From Chitinophaga niabensis (GTDB lineage Bacteria > Bacteroidota > Bacteroidia > Chitinophagales > Chitinophagaceae): 64,000 nt of DNA. Within the stretch, counting starts at the first letter, position 1; every line of letters begins with the position of its first letter. The position numbers and the translations under genes are program-made. The stretch is taken from NCBI RefSeq assembly GCF_039545795.1, contig NZ_CP154260.1, forward strand, positions 3,725,001 through 3,789,000. Direction: 5' to 3'. The notes under the pieces are model-generated. The model saw nothing but the letters and a program-made list of their open reading frames with translations. It had not been told where the DNA came from and did no database searches. Positions 53,116 to 62,657 of this stretch are shown one piece after another.

Positions 53116-53170
53116 GGCCCGGGGATGCTCCGGGGTTGGCCCATGGATGGCCCGGGGTTGAGCCGTAGTT
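53116..53170. repeat. G-rich 11-bp tandem repeat, five units
   Basis: Units are GGCCCGGGGAT (53116), GCTCCGGGGTT (53127), GGCCCATGGAT (53138), GGCCCGGGGTT (53149) and GAGCCGTAGTT (53160). It lies between the convergent tamB and ribBA genes. The unit is unlike that at 13027 but the length and number of copies are the same. Confidence 0.8.
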
Positions 53171-53174
53171 GATT

Positions 53175-53230
53175 CAAAAAACCGGTCAAATGCGGCCAAA
53201 ACGGCCAAAGACATCAGCAAATGGCACAAA
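53175..53230. repeat. phased CAAA tracts
   Basis: CAAA begins at 53175, 53187, 53197, 53206, 53218 and 53227. The average spacing is 10.4 bases, equal to one helical turn, which is the arrangement that bends DNA. It continues directly from the 11-bp repeat and ends just before the ribBA stop. Confidence 0.55.
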
Positions 53231-53237
53231 TACCCGC

Positions 53238-54440
53238 TTAGCCCTTCAGGATCTCGTGCCCCATTTTATCCCTCTTCGTCTTGAGATACAATTCGTTATG
53301 CGGATTAGGAGACACTTCAATACCTACATTCTCCACAATTTCCAATCCGTAACCTCTCAAACCGGCCCGTTTCTTTGGGTTATTAGTGATCAGCCTGATC
53401 TTGGACACTTTCATATGACGCAGTATCTGTGCCCCTACACCATAATCCCTTTCATCCATGCCAAAACCAAGTTCCAGGTTAGCTTCCACCGTATCCCTGC
53501 CTTCTTCCTGCAGTTTATAAGCTTTCAGCTTGTTCATCAGGCCAATGCCACGCCCTTCCTGGTTCATATATAAAATAAGGCCTTTGCCTTCTTTCTCCAC
53601 CATTTGCATGGCAGCCTGCAATTGTTCACCACAGTCGCAGCGCAGGGAATGCAGGATATCGCCGGTAAAGCAGCTGGAGTGCACCCTTGCGAGAACAGGG
53701 TCGCCTAATTCCCAGTCGCCTTTTTTCAGGGCCATGTGCATGTCCCCGGAATTAAGCTGCTTGAAGGCTACCAGTTCAAAATTGCCGTATTTGGTAGGCA
53801 TTTGTACCCTAACCTCTTCTTCTATCAGGGTCTCCGTGCGGAGGCGGTATTCAATGAGGTCTTTAATAGAGATCAGCTTCAGGTCGAACTTGATAGCTAT
53901 CTCCCGGAGTTCAGGGAGGCGGGCCATGGAACCATCCTCATTCATGATCTCTACCAGTACACCAGCCGGCTCAAAGCCTGCCAGGCGGGCCAGGTCTATT
54001 GTGGCTTCTGTATGGCCGGTACGGCGGAGTACACCGCCTTGTTTGGCCCGTAAGGGGAAAATATGACCGGGTTTTCCCAGTTCTTCCGGACGGGTATCCG
54101 GGTTAATGAGCGCCTGCACCGTTTTGGAACGGTCTGAGGCAGAAATACCGGTTGTACAGCCATGCCCTAATAAATCTACGGACACGGTGAATGGTGTTTG
54201 GTGTAAAGCTGTATTGTCCCTTACCATCAGTTCCAATCCCAGCTCTTCGCAGCGTTCCTCTACCAGGGGCGCGCAGATCAGGCCGCGGCCATGGGTGCTC
54301 ATGAAATTGATGATCTCTGGCGTTACATTCCTGGCGGCTGTGATAAAATCCCCTTCATTCTCGCGGTCTTCATCATCCACCACAATCACCAGTTTTCCCT
54401 TCTTTATATCCTCAATGGCGGATTCAATTGTATCCAACAT
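53238..54440 (-). CDS. ribBA: bifunctional 3,4-dihydroxy-2-butanone-4-phosphate synthase / GTP cyclohydrolase II
   Basis: Catalyses the two entry reactions of riboflavin synthesis. The 400-residue protein has an N-terminal RibB domain with [11 protein letters not shown] near residue 23 and [12 protein letters not shown], and [13 protein letters not shown] in its second half. The C-terminal RibA domain holds the zinc-binding [17 protein letters not shown], the catalytic NQEGRGIGL and [12 protein letters not shown]. All key residues are present. I found no FMN-riboswitch-like pattern upstream. A -7 element lies at 54473-54480 on the minus strand. Confidence 0.96.
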   Translation of the reverse strand: MLDTIESAIEDIKKGKLVIVVDDEDRENEGDFITAARNVTPEIINFMSTHGRGLICAPLVEERCEELGLELMVRDNTALHQTPFTVSVDLLGHGCTTGISASDRSKTVQALINPDTRPEELGKPGHIFPLRAKQGGVLRRTGHTEATIDLARLAGFEPAGVLVEIMNEDGSMARLPELREIAIKFDLKLISIKDLIEYRLRTETLIEEEVRVQMPTKYGNFELVAFKQLNSGDMHMALKKGDWELGDPVLARVHSSCFTGDILHSLRCDCGEQLQAAMQMVEKEGKGLILYMNQEGRGIGLMNKLKAYKLQEEGRDTVEANLELGFGMDERDYGVGAQILRHMKVSKIRLITNNPKKRAGLRGYGLEIVENVGIEVSPNPHNELYLKTKRDKMGHEILKG

Positions 54441-54756
54441 AATCTATGGTCTCGGTTAAATAAAAAGATGGGCAAAGTTACGCTTTAAAATCGGTTTTGG
54501 AGGAATAGACGTTAGGGGAGGATAGCATAGGGTAACGTCGGAAAATGGTACACATTATAAAAACATCAATTCGTCAATCTTAAAATTCTTATCCAGTTCT
54601 TAAACGTTTGCGCGTTAAACCTTGTTATTCTCATAAATTATCAAAGATCACCGGCAAGTAGCTTCAAAACCCTACTGTGGTAACAATTTGTTAATTTCAA
54701 GTTAAAGTTTCGAAAGCATATTTATTGATATTTGCAGGATCATCAAATCGTTTGTT
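54441..54756. other. intergenic region between divergent ribBA and TonB receptor
   Basis: No gene. Contains a minus-strand -7 element for ribBA at 54473-54480 and a candidate promoter for the receptor near 54707-54734. The centre, about 54540-54700, is AT-rich without recognised features. Confidence 0.6.
54473..54480 (-). promoter_or_regulatory. -7 promoter element of ribBA
   Basis: Read on the minus strand it is TAACTTTG, an exact TAnnTTTG, ending 32 bases before the start codon. Transcription would begin near 54466, leaving a leader of about 26 bases. Confidence 0.45.
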
Positions 54757-57700
54757 ATGGGAATTAGAAAACTACTCTATCTATGTCTATTATTATTAGG
54801 TGTTAATACCGCCTTTGCACAGGTAACTACTTCTGGTATAACAGGAACTGTTAAAGACGCAACCACTGGTGAAATACTGATCGGTGCAACAGTGAAAGCT
54901 GTTCACACCCCTACCGGCTCAGTTTATGGCACCACCACACAGGAAAGTGGCCGTTATAACATTCCCAATATGCGTGTAGGCGGTCCCTATACCATCACGG
55001 TAACCTATGTCAGCTACAAAGAAGAAAAGATTGAAAACATAAACCTTCCGCTGGGCCAGACCCTCCGGCAGGATTTCAGCCTGCAAACTGCCGCTACCGG
55101 CCTGCAGGAGGTGGTGATCAGCGGCCGCCAGGATAATACCTTCAACCCTTCCAGAACAGGTGCTGCCACCTTTATTAACAGAGACCAGCTGAATAAGCTC
55201 CCTACGCTGAGCCGCGGTATTTCCGACTTTACAAGGTTAACCCCTCAGTCCGGAAAGAGCCTCAACTTTGCCGGCCGTAATGGTTTATATAACAGCTTCA
55301 CAGTGGATGGTTCTCTCTTCAGTAATGCTTTTGGTATCACTGACTTACCCGGAGGAGGCGCTAACGCACAACCTATCAGCCTGGACGCTATTGATCAGTT
55401 GCAGGTTAACCTGGCCCCTTATGATGTAAAACTGAGTGGATTCACCGGTGCCGGTATCAATGCCGTTACCAAAGGTGGAACAAATGAAATATCAGGGTCT
55501 GTTTACACCTTTATCCGCAGCAATTCCTTAACAGGAGGAAAAGTAAAAGGGCAAAGCGTTACGAAAGACGATTTTAACCAAACACAGGTAGGTTTCCGTA
55601 TCGGCGGGCCGATCATCAAAAACAAACTGTTCTTCTTCATCAACGGTGAAATGGAAAGGCAGGATGCTCCGGCCAGTACACTGGTAGCCAATACAGGTAC
55701 GCCAACTACAGATCCAAGAACATTACCTCCCGGCGTTTCCCTGGTGAATAAAACAGACCTTGAAACCGTAGGAAATATCCTGAGGACCAAATACAATTAT
55801 GATCCGGGTGCTTACCAGGGTTTTTCTTATCCGCAAAACAACGACAAGATCACGGTACGTCTGGACTGGAACATTAACGAAAAGAATAAATTCACTTTCC
55901 GTTATTCTTATCTGAATGCATATCAGGATAAAGCACCCAGCGCCTCCAACTCCAACTCAGGCCGCGGGCAGAGCACTACCTCCATCTATTTCGAGAACAT
56001 GAAATACCGCCAGTACAATAAGATCAATTCTTTTGTGGCGGAGTTGAACAGTTCGCTTTCCAATAAAATGTCCAATAACCTGTCTGTTACCTACAGTGCC
56101 TTCAGGGATAAAAGGGAAATATTCGGAAAACCATTCCCTGTTGTGGATATTGAACTGAATGGTTCCAACTACATCTCTTTTGGTTCTGAGCCTTTCAGCG
56201 GATTGAACGTACTTAACCAGGACCTGTTCCAGATCACTGATAATTTCAACTATTATGCCGGCAAACACACCCTTCTTTTTGGTGTAAGCGGTGAATACTT
56301 CAAATTTTCAAATGGGTTTGCTCAATTCCTGTATGGACAATATCGTTACGCTTCCCTTCAAAGTTTTGTTGATGCAACCAATGGTGTAGCCGGTGCTAAC
56401 CCATCACTCTACCAGCTTACTTATTCTGCCGTGAAAGGTAATCCAACCCCCACCGCAGACTTGAATACAGCACAGTTCTCCGCATATGTACAGGATGAGT
56501 TCCAGGTGGCAGATAACTTCCGCCTCACATATGGTGTAAGACTGGATGTACCTTTCTATCCTTCCACCCTGCAAAGCAATCCGCTCGTGAACGCTATGAC
56601 ATTCCGGGATGGTGAGAAACTGGATGTGGGTAAATTACCGAAAGCACAATTGCTGTGGTCTCCCCGTATTGGTTTCAACTGGGATGTAATGAATAACCAG
56701 AAGTTACAGATCCGTGGTGGAACCGGTCTTTTCACCGGCCGGATACCTTTTGTATGGGCAGTGAACCAGGCAGGCCAGAATGGATTGCTGTTTGGTAATG
56801 AATTCCGCAACAACCCAACAGACAGGCCTTTTACAGATAACCCGAATGCCTATATCCCGGCTAACCCTTCCCTGCCACCTACTTATGCTATCAACGTGAT
56901 AGACGGTGACTTCAAATATCCACAGGTTTGGCGCTCCAACCTGGCAGCGGATGTGCGTTTACCAGGTGATATCGTGGCTACCGTAGAAGGTATCTATACA
57001 AAAGATCTGAATGCAGTGTTCCACAGGGATGCGAATCTCGTTGCGCCAACCGGCACTTTACCTGGCCCCGATAAACGCCCTACATTCCCCGGTGGTAATG
57101 CCAACAGGATCAATTCATCCATTACCAATGCCATTGTACTGGATAACGTATCCAAAGGTTATTCCTACACCTTATCCGCTCAATTGTCAAAACAATTTGA
57201 TTTCGGTTTAGGTGCCATGGTAGCTTATGCCTATACAGATGCAAAGGATGTTACATCCAGCCCCGGATCACAGGCAAACAGTGCCTATGCAGGGAACCAG
57301 ATTGTAAATGATCCTAACATCCCCGTATTGTCTTACACCAACTTCCTGGTTAAACACCGCGTGGTGGGTACTGTAACTTACAGTGTGAAATATGCAAAAT
57401 TCCTGGGTACCACACTTGCGGTGATCTATGAAGGCGCTCCTTATAATGATGGCTTCCAGAATTCACGCGTAAGTTATACGTACGGTGGTTCTGTTAACAG
57501 GGACAACAGCACTTCCAATGACCTGATGTATGTGCCAAGGGATGCTTCCGAGATTATCCTTATCCCGAATCAGACAAGGCCTAACACAGCTCCTGATACC
57601 CGTACTCCGGCGCAGATCTGGGACGACCTGAATACTTTCATCAATAACAGCAAATACCTGAGCAGCAGAAGAGGCCAATATGTAGAAAGGAACGGCGCAG

Positions 57701-58008
57701 ACATCCCATGGGCTAACCGCTTTGATGTGAAACTGACGCAGGACCTGGATTTTGCAAAACTGGCACCTAAATCAAAAAGCAAACTGCAGCTTACCCTTGA
57801 TATCATCAACTTCGGTAACCTGCTGAACAGCGATTGGGGTGTTACACAAACTGCAAATACTTCCAGCCCGCTAGCATTCCGTGACTTCAATGGTCCCGGT
57901 GGCCAGCCCCGCTTCTCTTTTGCGAAAGTAGATGCTCCTTTCAGAACAAACCCTGCCGTTGCTTCAAGATGGCAAATGCAGGTAGGTCTCCGTTATATCT
58001 TCAACTAA
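54757..58008 (+). CDS. Oar-type TonB-dependent receptor with carboxypeptidase-regulatory domain
   Basis: A 1083-residue outer-membrane protein. It has a signal peptide (LCLLLLGVNTAFAQ), a CarboxypepD regulatory-like domain (GITGTVKDATTGEILIGATV), a plug with TRLTPQSGKSLNFAGRNGLY, FTVDGSLFSNAFG and AINAVTKGGTNEISGS-like sequence, and a barrel ending in an aromatic residue (RWQMQVGLRYIFN). This is the Oar family, which in myxobacteria and Bacteroidota handles signals or large secreted proteins; the cargo here is unknown. It is followed by a bidirectional terminator and stands alone. Confidence 0.92.
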   Translation: MGIRKLLYLCLLLLGVNTAFAQVTTSGITGTVKDATTGEILIGATVKAVHTPTGSVYGTTTQESGRYNIPNMRVGGPYTITVTYVSYKEEKIENINLPLGQTLRQDFSLQTAATGLQEVVISGRQDNTFNPSRTGAATFINRDQLNKLPTLSRGISDFTRLTPQSGKSLNFAGRNGLYNSFTVDGSLFSNAFGITDLPGGGANAQPISLDAIDQLQVNLAPYDVKLSGFTGAGINAVTKGGTNEISGSVYTFIRSNSLTGGKVKGQSVTKDDFNQTQVGFRIGGPIIKNKLFFFINGEMERQDAPASTLVANTGTPTTDPRTLPPGVSLVNKTDLETVGNILRTKYNYDPGAYQGFSYPQNNDKITVRLDWNINEKNKFTFRYSYLNAYQDKAPSASNSNSGRGQSTTSIYFENMKYRQYNKINSFVAELNSSLSNKMSNNLSVTYSAFRDKREIFGKPFPVVDIELNGSNYISFGSEPFSGLNVLNQDLFQITDNFNYYAGKHTLLFGVSGEYFKFSNGFAQFLYGQYRYASLQSFVDATNGVAGANPSLYQLTYSAVKGNPTPTADLNTAQFSAYVQDEFQVADNFRLTYGVRLDVPFYPSTLQSNPLVNAMTFRDGEKLDVGKLPKAQLLWSPRIGFNWDVMNNQKLQIRGGTGLFTGRIPFVWAVNQAGQNGLLFGNEFRNNPTDRPFTDNPNAYIPANPSLPPTYAINVIDGDFKYPQVWRSNLAADVRLPGDIVATVEGIYTKDLNAVFHRDANLVAPTGTLPGPDKRPTFPGGNANRINSSITNAIVLDNVSKGYSYTLSAQLSKQFDFGLGAMVAYAYTDAKDVTSSPGSQANSAYAGNQIVNDPNIPVLSYTNFLVKHRVVGTVTYSVKYAKFLGTTLAVIYEGAPYNDGFQNSRVSYTYGGSVNRDNSTSNDLMYVPRDASEIILIPNQTRPNTAPDTRTPAQIWDDLNTFINNSKYLSSRRGQYVERNGADIPWANRFDVKLTQDLDFAKLAPKSKSKLQLTLDIINFGNLLNSDWGVTQTANTSSPLAFRDFNGPGGQPRFSFAKVDAPFRTNPAVASRWQMQVGLRYIFN

Positions 58009-58020
58009 TTTCATACACAA

Positions 58021-58056
58021 AAAAAAGCCGGGTCGTTATTGACCCGGCTTTTTTTT
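58021..58056. terminator. bidirectional terminator
   Basis: A 14-bp stem pairs 58021-58034 (AAAAAAGCCGGGTC) with 58041-58054, loop GTTATT, T-run to 58056. It serves the receptor gene and the convergent esterase gene. Confidence 0.93.
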
Positions 58057-58069
58057 GCACTTGTGTTTA

Positions 58070-58834
58070 TCAGGTATTCACTACCCATTCCAGGAATCCC
58101 GGCATTACACCAGCCCAGGTATGCAGATCATGTTTACCACCTTCCACAAGTGTATATTGAATATGTTTTCCTTTCTCATACCCTTTCTCTTCCAGGATCG
58201 CCACCAGGTCTTCTGTATCATCCACCGCGTCTATCTTCCCGTTAATATTCCTGTCTGACTTTTCATCCTCCGTACCTGCTTCAAAAAAGAAACGCAGGTC
58301 AGGATGAAAACGTCCTTCTTTCACCTGGCGGTGCATAATGCGGTGATTGGTATCCTCATTGGAAGAACGCCACCATAACGAACCGGAGAATACGCCGGCC
58401 TTGTGGAATTGCGCGGGATTATTCCACACAATGTCCAGTGCAGACAAGCCTCCCATGGAAAAACCGCCAAAGGTTTTATCGGGAAAGCTTTGATGATAAC
58501 GCTGCTGCAGGAAAGGCAATAATTCCTTCAGGATAAAACGTGTATACAGCCCTGCTTTGCAGCCACGGCCCTGGTAATCCACATGTTTTGCCGTACCGTA
58601 TTCCTGCAGCCGTTGCGGGCCTGCGTGCACAGCCACTACCCATAATGAAGGGTGAATGGTATCCTGCAATTGTTCCAGCATTGCGGGAAAACCTATCTCC
58701 GCCAGGTCCTGCCCGTCGTTCAGCAATAACAGGTGAGGCGTTTCGCGGGTATTGGCGGGCAGATAGCAATCGAAGGTCACTTCCCTTTGCAGGTAAAGTG
58801 AGAATTGTCCAAAAGATTCTTTCCTGGGAAGCAT
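58070..58834 (-). CDS. alpha/beta-hydrolase esterase (esterase D-like)
   Basis: A 254-residue cytosolic hydrolase of the putative-esterase family that includes enterochelin esterase and esterase D. The nucleophile elbow is GGFSMGG (Ser126), the Asp side shows TEDEKSDRNINGKIDAVDD, and the His is in VEGGKHDLHTW. LLLLNDGQDLAEIGF near the start is typical. The substrate is unknown; siderophore, ester or S-formyl compounds are possible. It lies alone between two other genes. Confidence 0.88.
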   Translation of the reverse strand: MLPRKESFGQFSLYLQREVTFDCYLPANTRETPHLLLLNDGQDLAEIGFPAMLEQLQDTIHPSLWVVAVHAGPQRLQEYGTAKHVDYQGRGCKAGLYTRFILKELLPFLQQRYHQSFPDKTFGGFSMGGLSALDIVWNNPAQFHKAGVFSGSLWWRSSNEDTNHRIMHRQVKEGRFHPDLRFFFEAGTEDEKSDRNINGKIDAVDDTEDLVAILEEKGYEKGKHIQYTLVEGGKHDLHTWAGVMPGFLEWVVNT

Positions 58835-58918
58835 AAGCAGAAGGGTTATACACTAAGTTAGCAAAAACAATGCTAGAAGATTATGAAGAAATCGATATTT
58901 TACATGTAGAAATCCTAT

Positions 58919-59740
58919 ATGATGAATTTAGCTAAACTGACACATATCCTGTTGCTTTTAACCATCTCTGAAAACGCAGCAGCCCAGGTTGAAGATCATT
59001 GGGAATCTTATATAGCAGCCTACGAAAAGGGTGCCGGCATCACTTTGGTGAATATGAGCCTGAAAGAAAAAGCGCCGGTGAAAGAGCAGGGATTTGTGCT
59101 GATCACAGGGGTAACTTTCACCCAATGCAAAGACGGCCTTCCTTCCCCCGAAATCCAGGAAACGCTCCAATCTATCGATGATGCGCTGGTACGCCAGGTA
59201 AGCTTCCTGGGAAAAACCACCTTTGCCGGTAACTGGACGCATAACTGCGAACGCCTGAACTATTTCTACCTGCAGGATTCCATGGATGTACGGTTTTCGC
59301 TGCAGACCTTTTACAAAGACAATTTCCCGGATTTCAAATACTATATCAATATCCGCCATGATCCTGAATGGCAGGGTTACCTGCAGTTCCTCTATCCTAA
59401 TGAGATCATCCTGGAACAGCTCAATGTATCCAAAGTACTGCATCAGTTAGCCGAAGGGGGAGACAAAAAGGAAAAAGAAAGACCAGTGGATTACAGCTTC
59501 TTTTTCGCCGACAGAAAGAACCGAAGCACTTTTATTGAAGAGATGAAGAAAGAAGGATTCCGGGTCACAGACGAGCCTAAAAAAGCCATTAGCAAAGAAG
59601 GTACCGGCCTGGTGACCATTTCCAAAAATGCCCTGCCGGATGCATCCACCATCAGCGGTATGATCATATACCTCCGTAAAAAGGCCGCTGCACTAGGTGG
59701 CGAATATAAAGGATGGGAAACCGTCCCCGTCAAAAACTAA
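58919..59740 (+). CDS. exported DUF695/RraB-like protein
   Basis: A 273-residue protein with an N-terminal hydrophobic stretch that looks like a signal peptide (THILLLLTISENAAAQ). The middle part, EDHWESYIAAYEKGAG and VSFLGKTTFAGNWTHN, resembles DUF695. The C-terminal part, DYSFFFADRKNRSTFIEEM then GEYKGWETVPV, resembles the RNase E inhibitor RraB. RraB acts in the cytosol, so a signal peptide here is odd; this may be a different function. ATG 58919 or 58922 can serve as start. Confidence 0.7.
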   Translation: MMNLAKLTHILLLLTISENAAAQVEDHWESYIAAYEKGAGITLVNMSLKEKAPVKEQGFVLITGVTFTQCKDGLPSPEIQETLQSIDDALVRQVSFLGKTTFAGNWTHNCERLNYFYLQDSMDVRFSLQTFYKDNFPDFKYYINIRHDPEWQGYLQFLYPNEIILEQLNVSKVLHQLAEGGDKKEKERPVDYSFFFADRKNRSTFIEEMKKEGFRVTDEPKKAISKEGTGLVTISKNALPDASTISGMIIYLRKKAAALGGEYKGWETVPVKN

Positions 59741-59774
59741 ATTTTCCCTGACCTTTGAGAAGCCATTATTTTTC

Positions 59775-60554
59775 ATGAAATTCGTAGAGCCTGCAATGCC
59801 CCCGGGGCATCCAAGAAATATCCTTTTTCTAAAACCCGATCCCTTGACTGAAAACTATCATAAATGGCACTCTGAACATATTGACCGGGATTTCGAAATG
59901 CTGGTCTTCGGGGATAGCGGTTACCCGCTCATCCTCTTCCCCACTTCTATGGGCCGTTACTACGAAAGCAAAGACCGTGGCCTGATAGACTCTGTAGCCT
60001 GGTACGTCAATAACGGGCATGTGAAGATCTATTGTCCGGATGGCATTGATACCCAGAGCTGGTACAATAAACAGATCAGTCCTGCGGAAAGAGCACTGAA
60101 CCATATGTGTTATGATGCCGTTATATTGAATGAAGTGATCCCCCGTGCCATAGCAGAAACCGGCCACAAGCGGGTAGCGATAGCAGGCTGCAGTTTCGGG
60201 GGGTATCACGCCGCCAATTTTGCGTTCAGGCATCCGGAGTTAGTGTCCTACCTGTTCTCCATGAGTGGTTTGTTTGACATCAGTTCCAGGATAGACGGGT
60301 ATTACGATGATAATGTGTATTACAATAACCCCATGGACTTCATGCCGGATAATAAACATCCCGACCTCTGGAGGATGGGTATTGTGCTGGGCGCTGCGGA
60401 AAGGGATGTGACCCTCTCCCAGAACGAACAGTTCTCCGGCATCCTGTCCAACAAACAGATACAGCACTGGCTGGACATCAGACCCAATACCCTGCACGAC
60501 TGGCCGGTATGGAGAGAGATGCTGCCACATTATTTGTCGTTCTTAAAGCCATGA
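59775..60554 (+). CDS. alpha/beta-hydrolase esterase of an amidoligase cluster
   Basis: A 259-residue hydrolase of the putative-esterase family. The nucleophile elbow is AGCSFGGYH (Ser140), and other landmarks are LPTSMGRYYE-like FPTSMGRYYESKDRG near residue 55 and a final HDWPVWREMLPHYLSF with the catalytic His. The start ATG 59775 is chosen because the longer frame from 59697 would overlap the previous gene by 43 bases. The ATP-grasp gene begins four bases after its stop. It may trim or release the product of the cluster. Confidence 0.85.
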   Translation: MKFVEPAMPPGHPRNILFLKPDPLTENYHKWHSEHIDRDFEMLVFGDSGYPLILFPTSMGRYYESKDRGLIDSVAWYVNNGHVKIYCPDGIDTQSWYNKQISPAERALNHMCYDAVILNEVIPRAIAETGHKRVAIAGCSFGGYHAANFAFRHPELVSYLFSMSGLFDISSRIDGYYDDNVYYNNPMDFMPDNKHPDLWRMGIVLGAAERDVTLSQNEQFSGILSNKQIQHWLDIRPNTLHDWPVWREMLPHYLSFLKP

Positions 60555-60557
60555 TCC

Positions 60558-61502
60558 ATGATGAAAAAGATTGGAATCTTGTTTGGGCAGGAGAATACTT
60601 TCCCCCAGGCTTTTGTGGACCGCGTGAACCGCCACTGCGAGCCCGGCATGCATGCGGAGTTTGTGGTGATCGATAAAGCCCTGCAGGGCCAGGCGGGAGA
60701 ATATGCCGTGATCATCGACCGCATTTCCCACGATGTTCCTTTTTACCGCGCATGGCTGAAAAATGCCGCACTGGATGGAACCGCCGTTATCAACAATCCC
60801 TTCTGGTGGAGCGCAGATGAAAAGTTCTTCAACAACGCACTGGCATTAAGCCTGGATATTCCCGTTCCGAAAACCGCACTGCTTCCCTCTTTTGAACTAC
60901 CACCAGATACCAATGCCCGCTCTTTCCGTAACCTCCGGTACCCAATGGACTGGGATGCCATTTTTAACTATACAGGTTTCCCCGCTTACATGAAACCCTT
61001 TGCCGGCGGCGGCTGGAAAGATGTATACCGGGTGGCGGACAAAGAAGCCTTCTTCAAACTCCACGCACAAACGGGGCAATCTGTGATGTTATTACAGGAA
61101 GAAATATTGTTTGAAGAATATTACCGCTGTTACTGCATCGGCGGTAAACACGTGCGCATCATGCCATATGAACCCCGCAACCCACCGGCAGACCGTTATA
61201 AAGCAGGCTTCCAACCTGCTGAAAAACTGTACCAGGCCATGGAACATTATGTGCTGGCATTGAACCGCGCATTGGGTTATGATTTCAATACCGTGGAACT
61301 GGCTGTACGGGAAGGTATCCCTTACGCCATAGACTTCTGCAACCCCGCCCCGGATGCAGATGCTGTATCCGTTGGTGAAGAGAACTTTGAATGGGTAGTG
61401 AACACCATGGCACAGTACGCCGTAGAAAGGGCCAGGATACAGCAATTCGGGAAAGACAATCTTACCTGGGGAACCTATCTTAAAAAATCTGTGCAACATT
61501 GA
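60558..61502 (+). CDS. ATP-grasp ligase (RimK-like)
   Basis: A 314-residue member of the ATP-grasp superfamily, which forms amide or thioester bonds from a carboxylate and ATP. The N-terminal pre-ATP-grasp part starts KIGILFGQENTFPQAFVDRV. The ATP-binding Lys and glycine loop are in PAYMKPFAGGGWKDVYRV (about 150-165). LLQEEILFEEYYRCYCIGG supplies the adenine contact and metal Glu, and AIDFCNPAPDAD the Asp/Asn metal ligands. Its substrate cannot be told. Four bases follow the esterase gene and the GCS2 gene comes next. Confidence 0.8.
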   Translation: MMKKIGILFGQENTFPQAFVDRVNRHCEPGMHAEFVVIDKALQGQAGEYAVIIDRISHDVPFYRAWLKNAALDGTAVINNPFWWSADEKFFNNALALSLDIPVPKTALLPSFELPPDTNARSFRNLRYPMDWDAIFNYTGFPAYMKPFAGGGWKDVYRVADKEAFFKLHAQTGQSVMLLQEEILFEEYYRCYCIGGKHVRIMPYEPRNPPADRYKAGFQPAEKLYQAMEHYVLALNRALGYDFNTVELAVREGIPYAIDFCNPAPDADAVSVGEENFEWVVNTMAQYAVERARIQQFGKDNLTWGTYLKKSVQH

Positions 61503-61543
61503 TCAGATAATTCGGACATTCACACCGTAACGCAATCTTATAC

Positions 61544-62644
61544 ATGAATTTTTCAGCATTTACATTAGGCATAGAAGAAGAATACATGGTGCTGGACCCA
61601 CAAACCCGTGAACTCCGCTCCCATGAACAAAAGATCGTAGAGCAGGCACAGAAGGTGATCAAAGACAAAGTAAAAGCCGAAATGCACCAGGCCGTTGTGG
61701 AAGTAGGCACACAGATCTGTGCGGATATCCATGAAGCGCGGGAGGATGTGCTTCTCTTACGTAAAACCATCCACCAGATAGCCGGTGAACTGGGATTCAG
61801 TATCGGCGCCGCAGGCACTCACCCTTTCTCCCTTTGGGAAAAACAACTGATCACAGATCATCCCCGCTATTTTGCGCTGGTGAATGAAATGCAGGATGCT
61901 GCCCGTTCCAATCTCATTTTTGGTTTGCATGTGCATGTAGGGATGGAAAGCCGCGAGCTGGCCATTCACATCGCCAACAGCGCCCGGTATTTCCTGCCGC
62001 ATATCTTTGCCCTCAGCACCAATTCCCCCTTCTGGGAAGGCCGCAATACCGGCTTCAAATCTTTCCGCACCAAAGTGTTCGATAAATTCCCCCGCACAGG
62101 GATCCCGGACTATTTTGCCAGCATAGAGGAATACGATAATTATATCAAACTACTGGTAAAGACCAATTGCATCGATAACGCCAAAAAAGTATGGTGGGAC
62201 CTCCGGGTACATCCTTTCTTCAACACGGTGGAGTTCCGTATCTGCGATGTTCCACTCACCACAGAAGAAACCATCACCCTTGCCGCACTTTTCCAGGCGG
62301 TATGCGTGAAGATCTATAAACTGCGCATGCAGAACCTCAATTTCATCATTTACAACCGCGCACTGGTGAATGAGAACAAATGGCGCGCATCCCGTTACGG
62401 TATAGACGGTAACCTGATAGATTTCGGGAAAGAAATGGAAGTGAACACCCGCGCCCTGATCTATGAGCTGCTGGATTTTGTGGACGATGTTCTGAACGAC
62501 CTGGGTTCCCGCGCTGAAGTGGTAGAGGGAACACAGCGCATCCTGGCCATGGGCACAGGAGCAGACAAACAACTAAAGGTTTACGAGGAACAAAATGGAC
62601 TGGTACCGGTAGTTGATTTCATACAATCGCAGTTTCTGGCGTAA
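61544..62644 (+). CDS. carboxylate-amine ligase, GCS2 family (YbdK-like)
   Basis: A 366-residue enzyme of the glutamate-cysteine ligase type 2 family, which joins an amino acid to a carboxylate with ATP. Landmarks are TLGIEEEYMVLDPQTREL, GLHVHVGMES near residue 125, LSTNSPFWEGRNTGFKSFR and WWDLRVHPFFNTVEFRICD, each a family signature. YbdK-type members have weak gamma-glutamylcysteine ligase activity; others make different amides. It is the centre of the ligase cluster. It overlaps no upstream gene and precedes the amidotransferase by 13 bases. Confidence 0.93.
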   Translation: MNFSAFTLGIEEEYMVLDPQTRELRSHEQKIVEQAQKVIKDKVKAEMHQAVVEVGTQICADIHEAREDVLLLRKTIHQIAGELGFSIGAAGTHPFSLWEKQLITDHPRYFALVNEMQDAARSNLIFGLHVHVGMESRELAIHIANSARYFLPHIFALSTNSPFWEGRNTGFKSFRTKVFDKFPRTGIPDYFASIEEYDNYIKLLVKTNCIDNAKKVWWDLRVHPFFNTVEFRICDVPLTTEETITLAALFQAVCVKIYKLRMQNLNFIIYNRALVNENKWRASRYGIDGNLIDFGKEMEVNTRALIYELLDFVDDVLNDLGSRAEVVEGTQRILAMGTGADKQLKVYEEQNGLVPVVDFIQSQFLA

Positions 62645-62649
62645 TTTTG
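62642..62649 (+). promoter_or_regulatory. possible internal -7 element
   Basis: TAATTTTG matches TAnnTTTG exactly nine bases before the amidotransferase ATG. A transcript from it would have almost no leader. It includes part of the stop codon of the upstream gene. Confidence 0.3.
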
Positions 62650-62657
62650 CAGCATAC

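Noticed and set aside
54441..54756. FMN riboswitch upstream of ribBA
   Set aside because: No RFN-like conserved stems were seen, and the -7 element leaves a leader of only about 26 bases.
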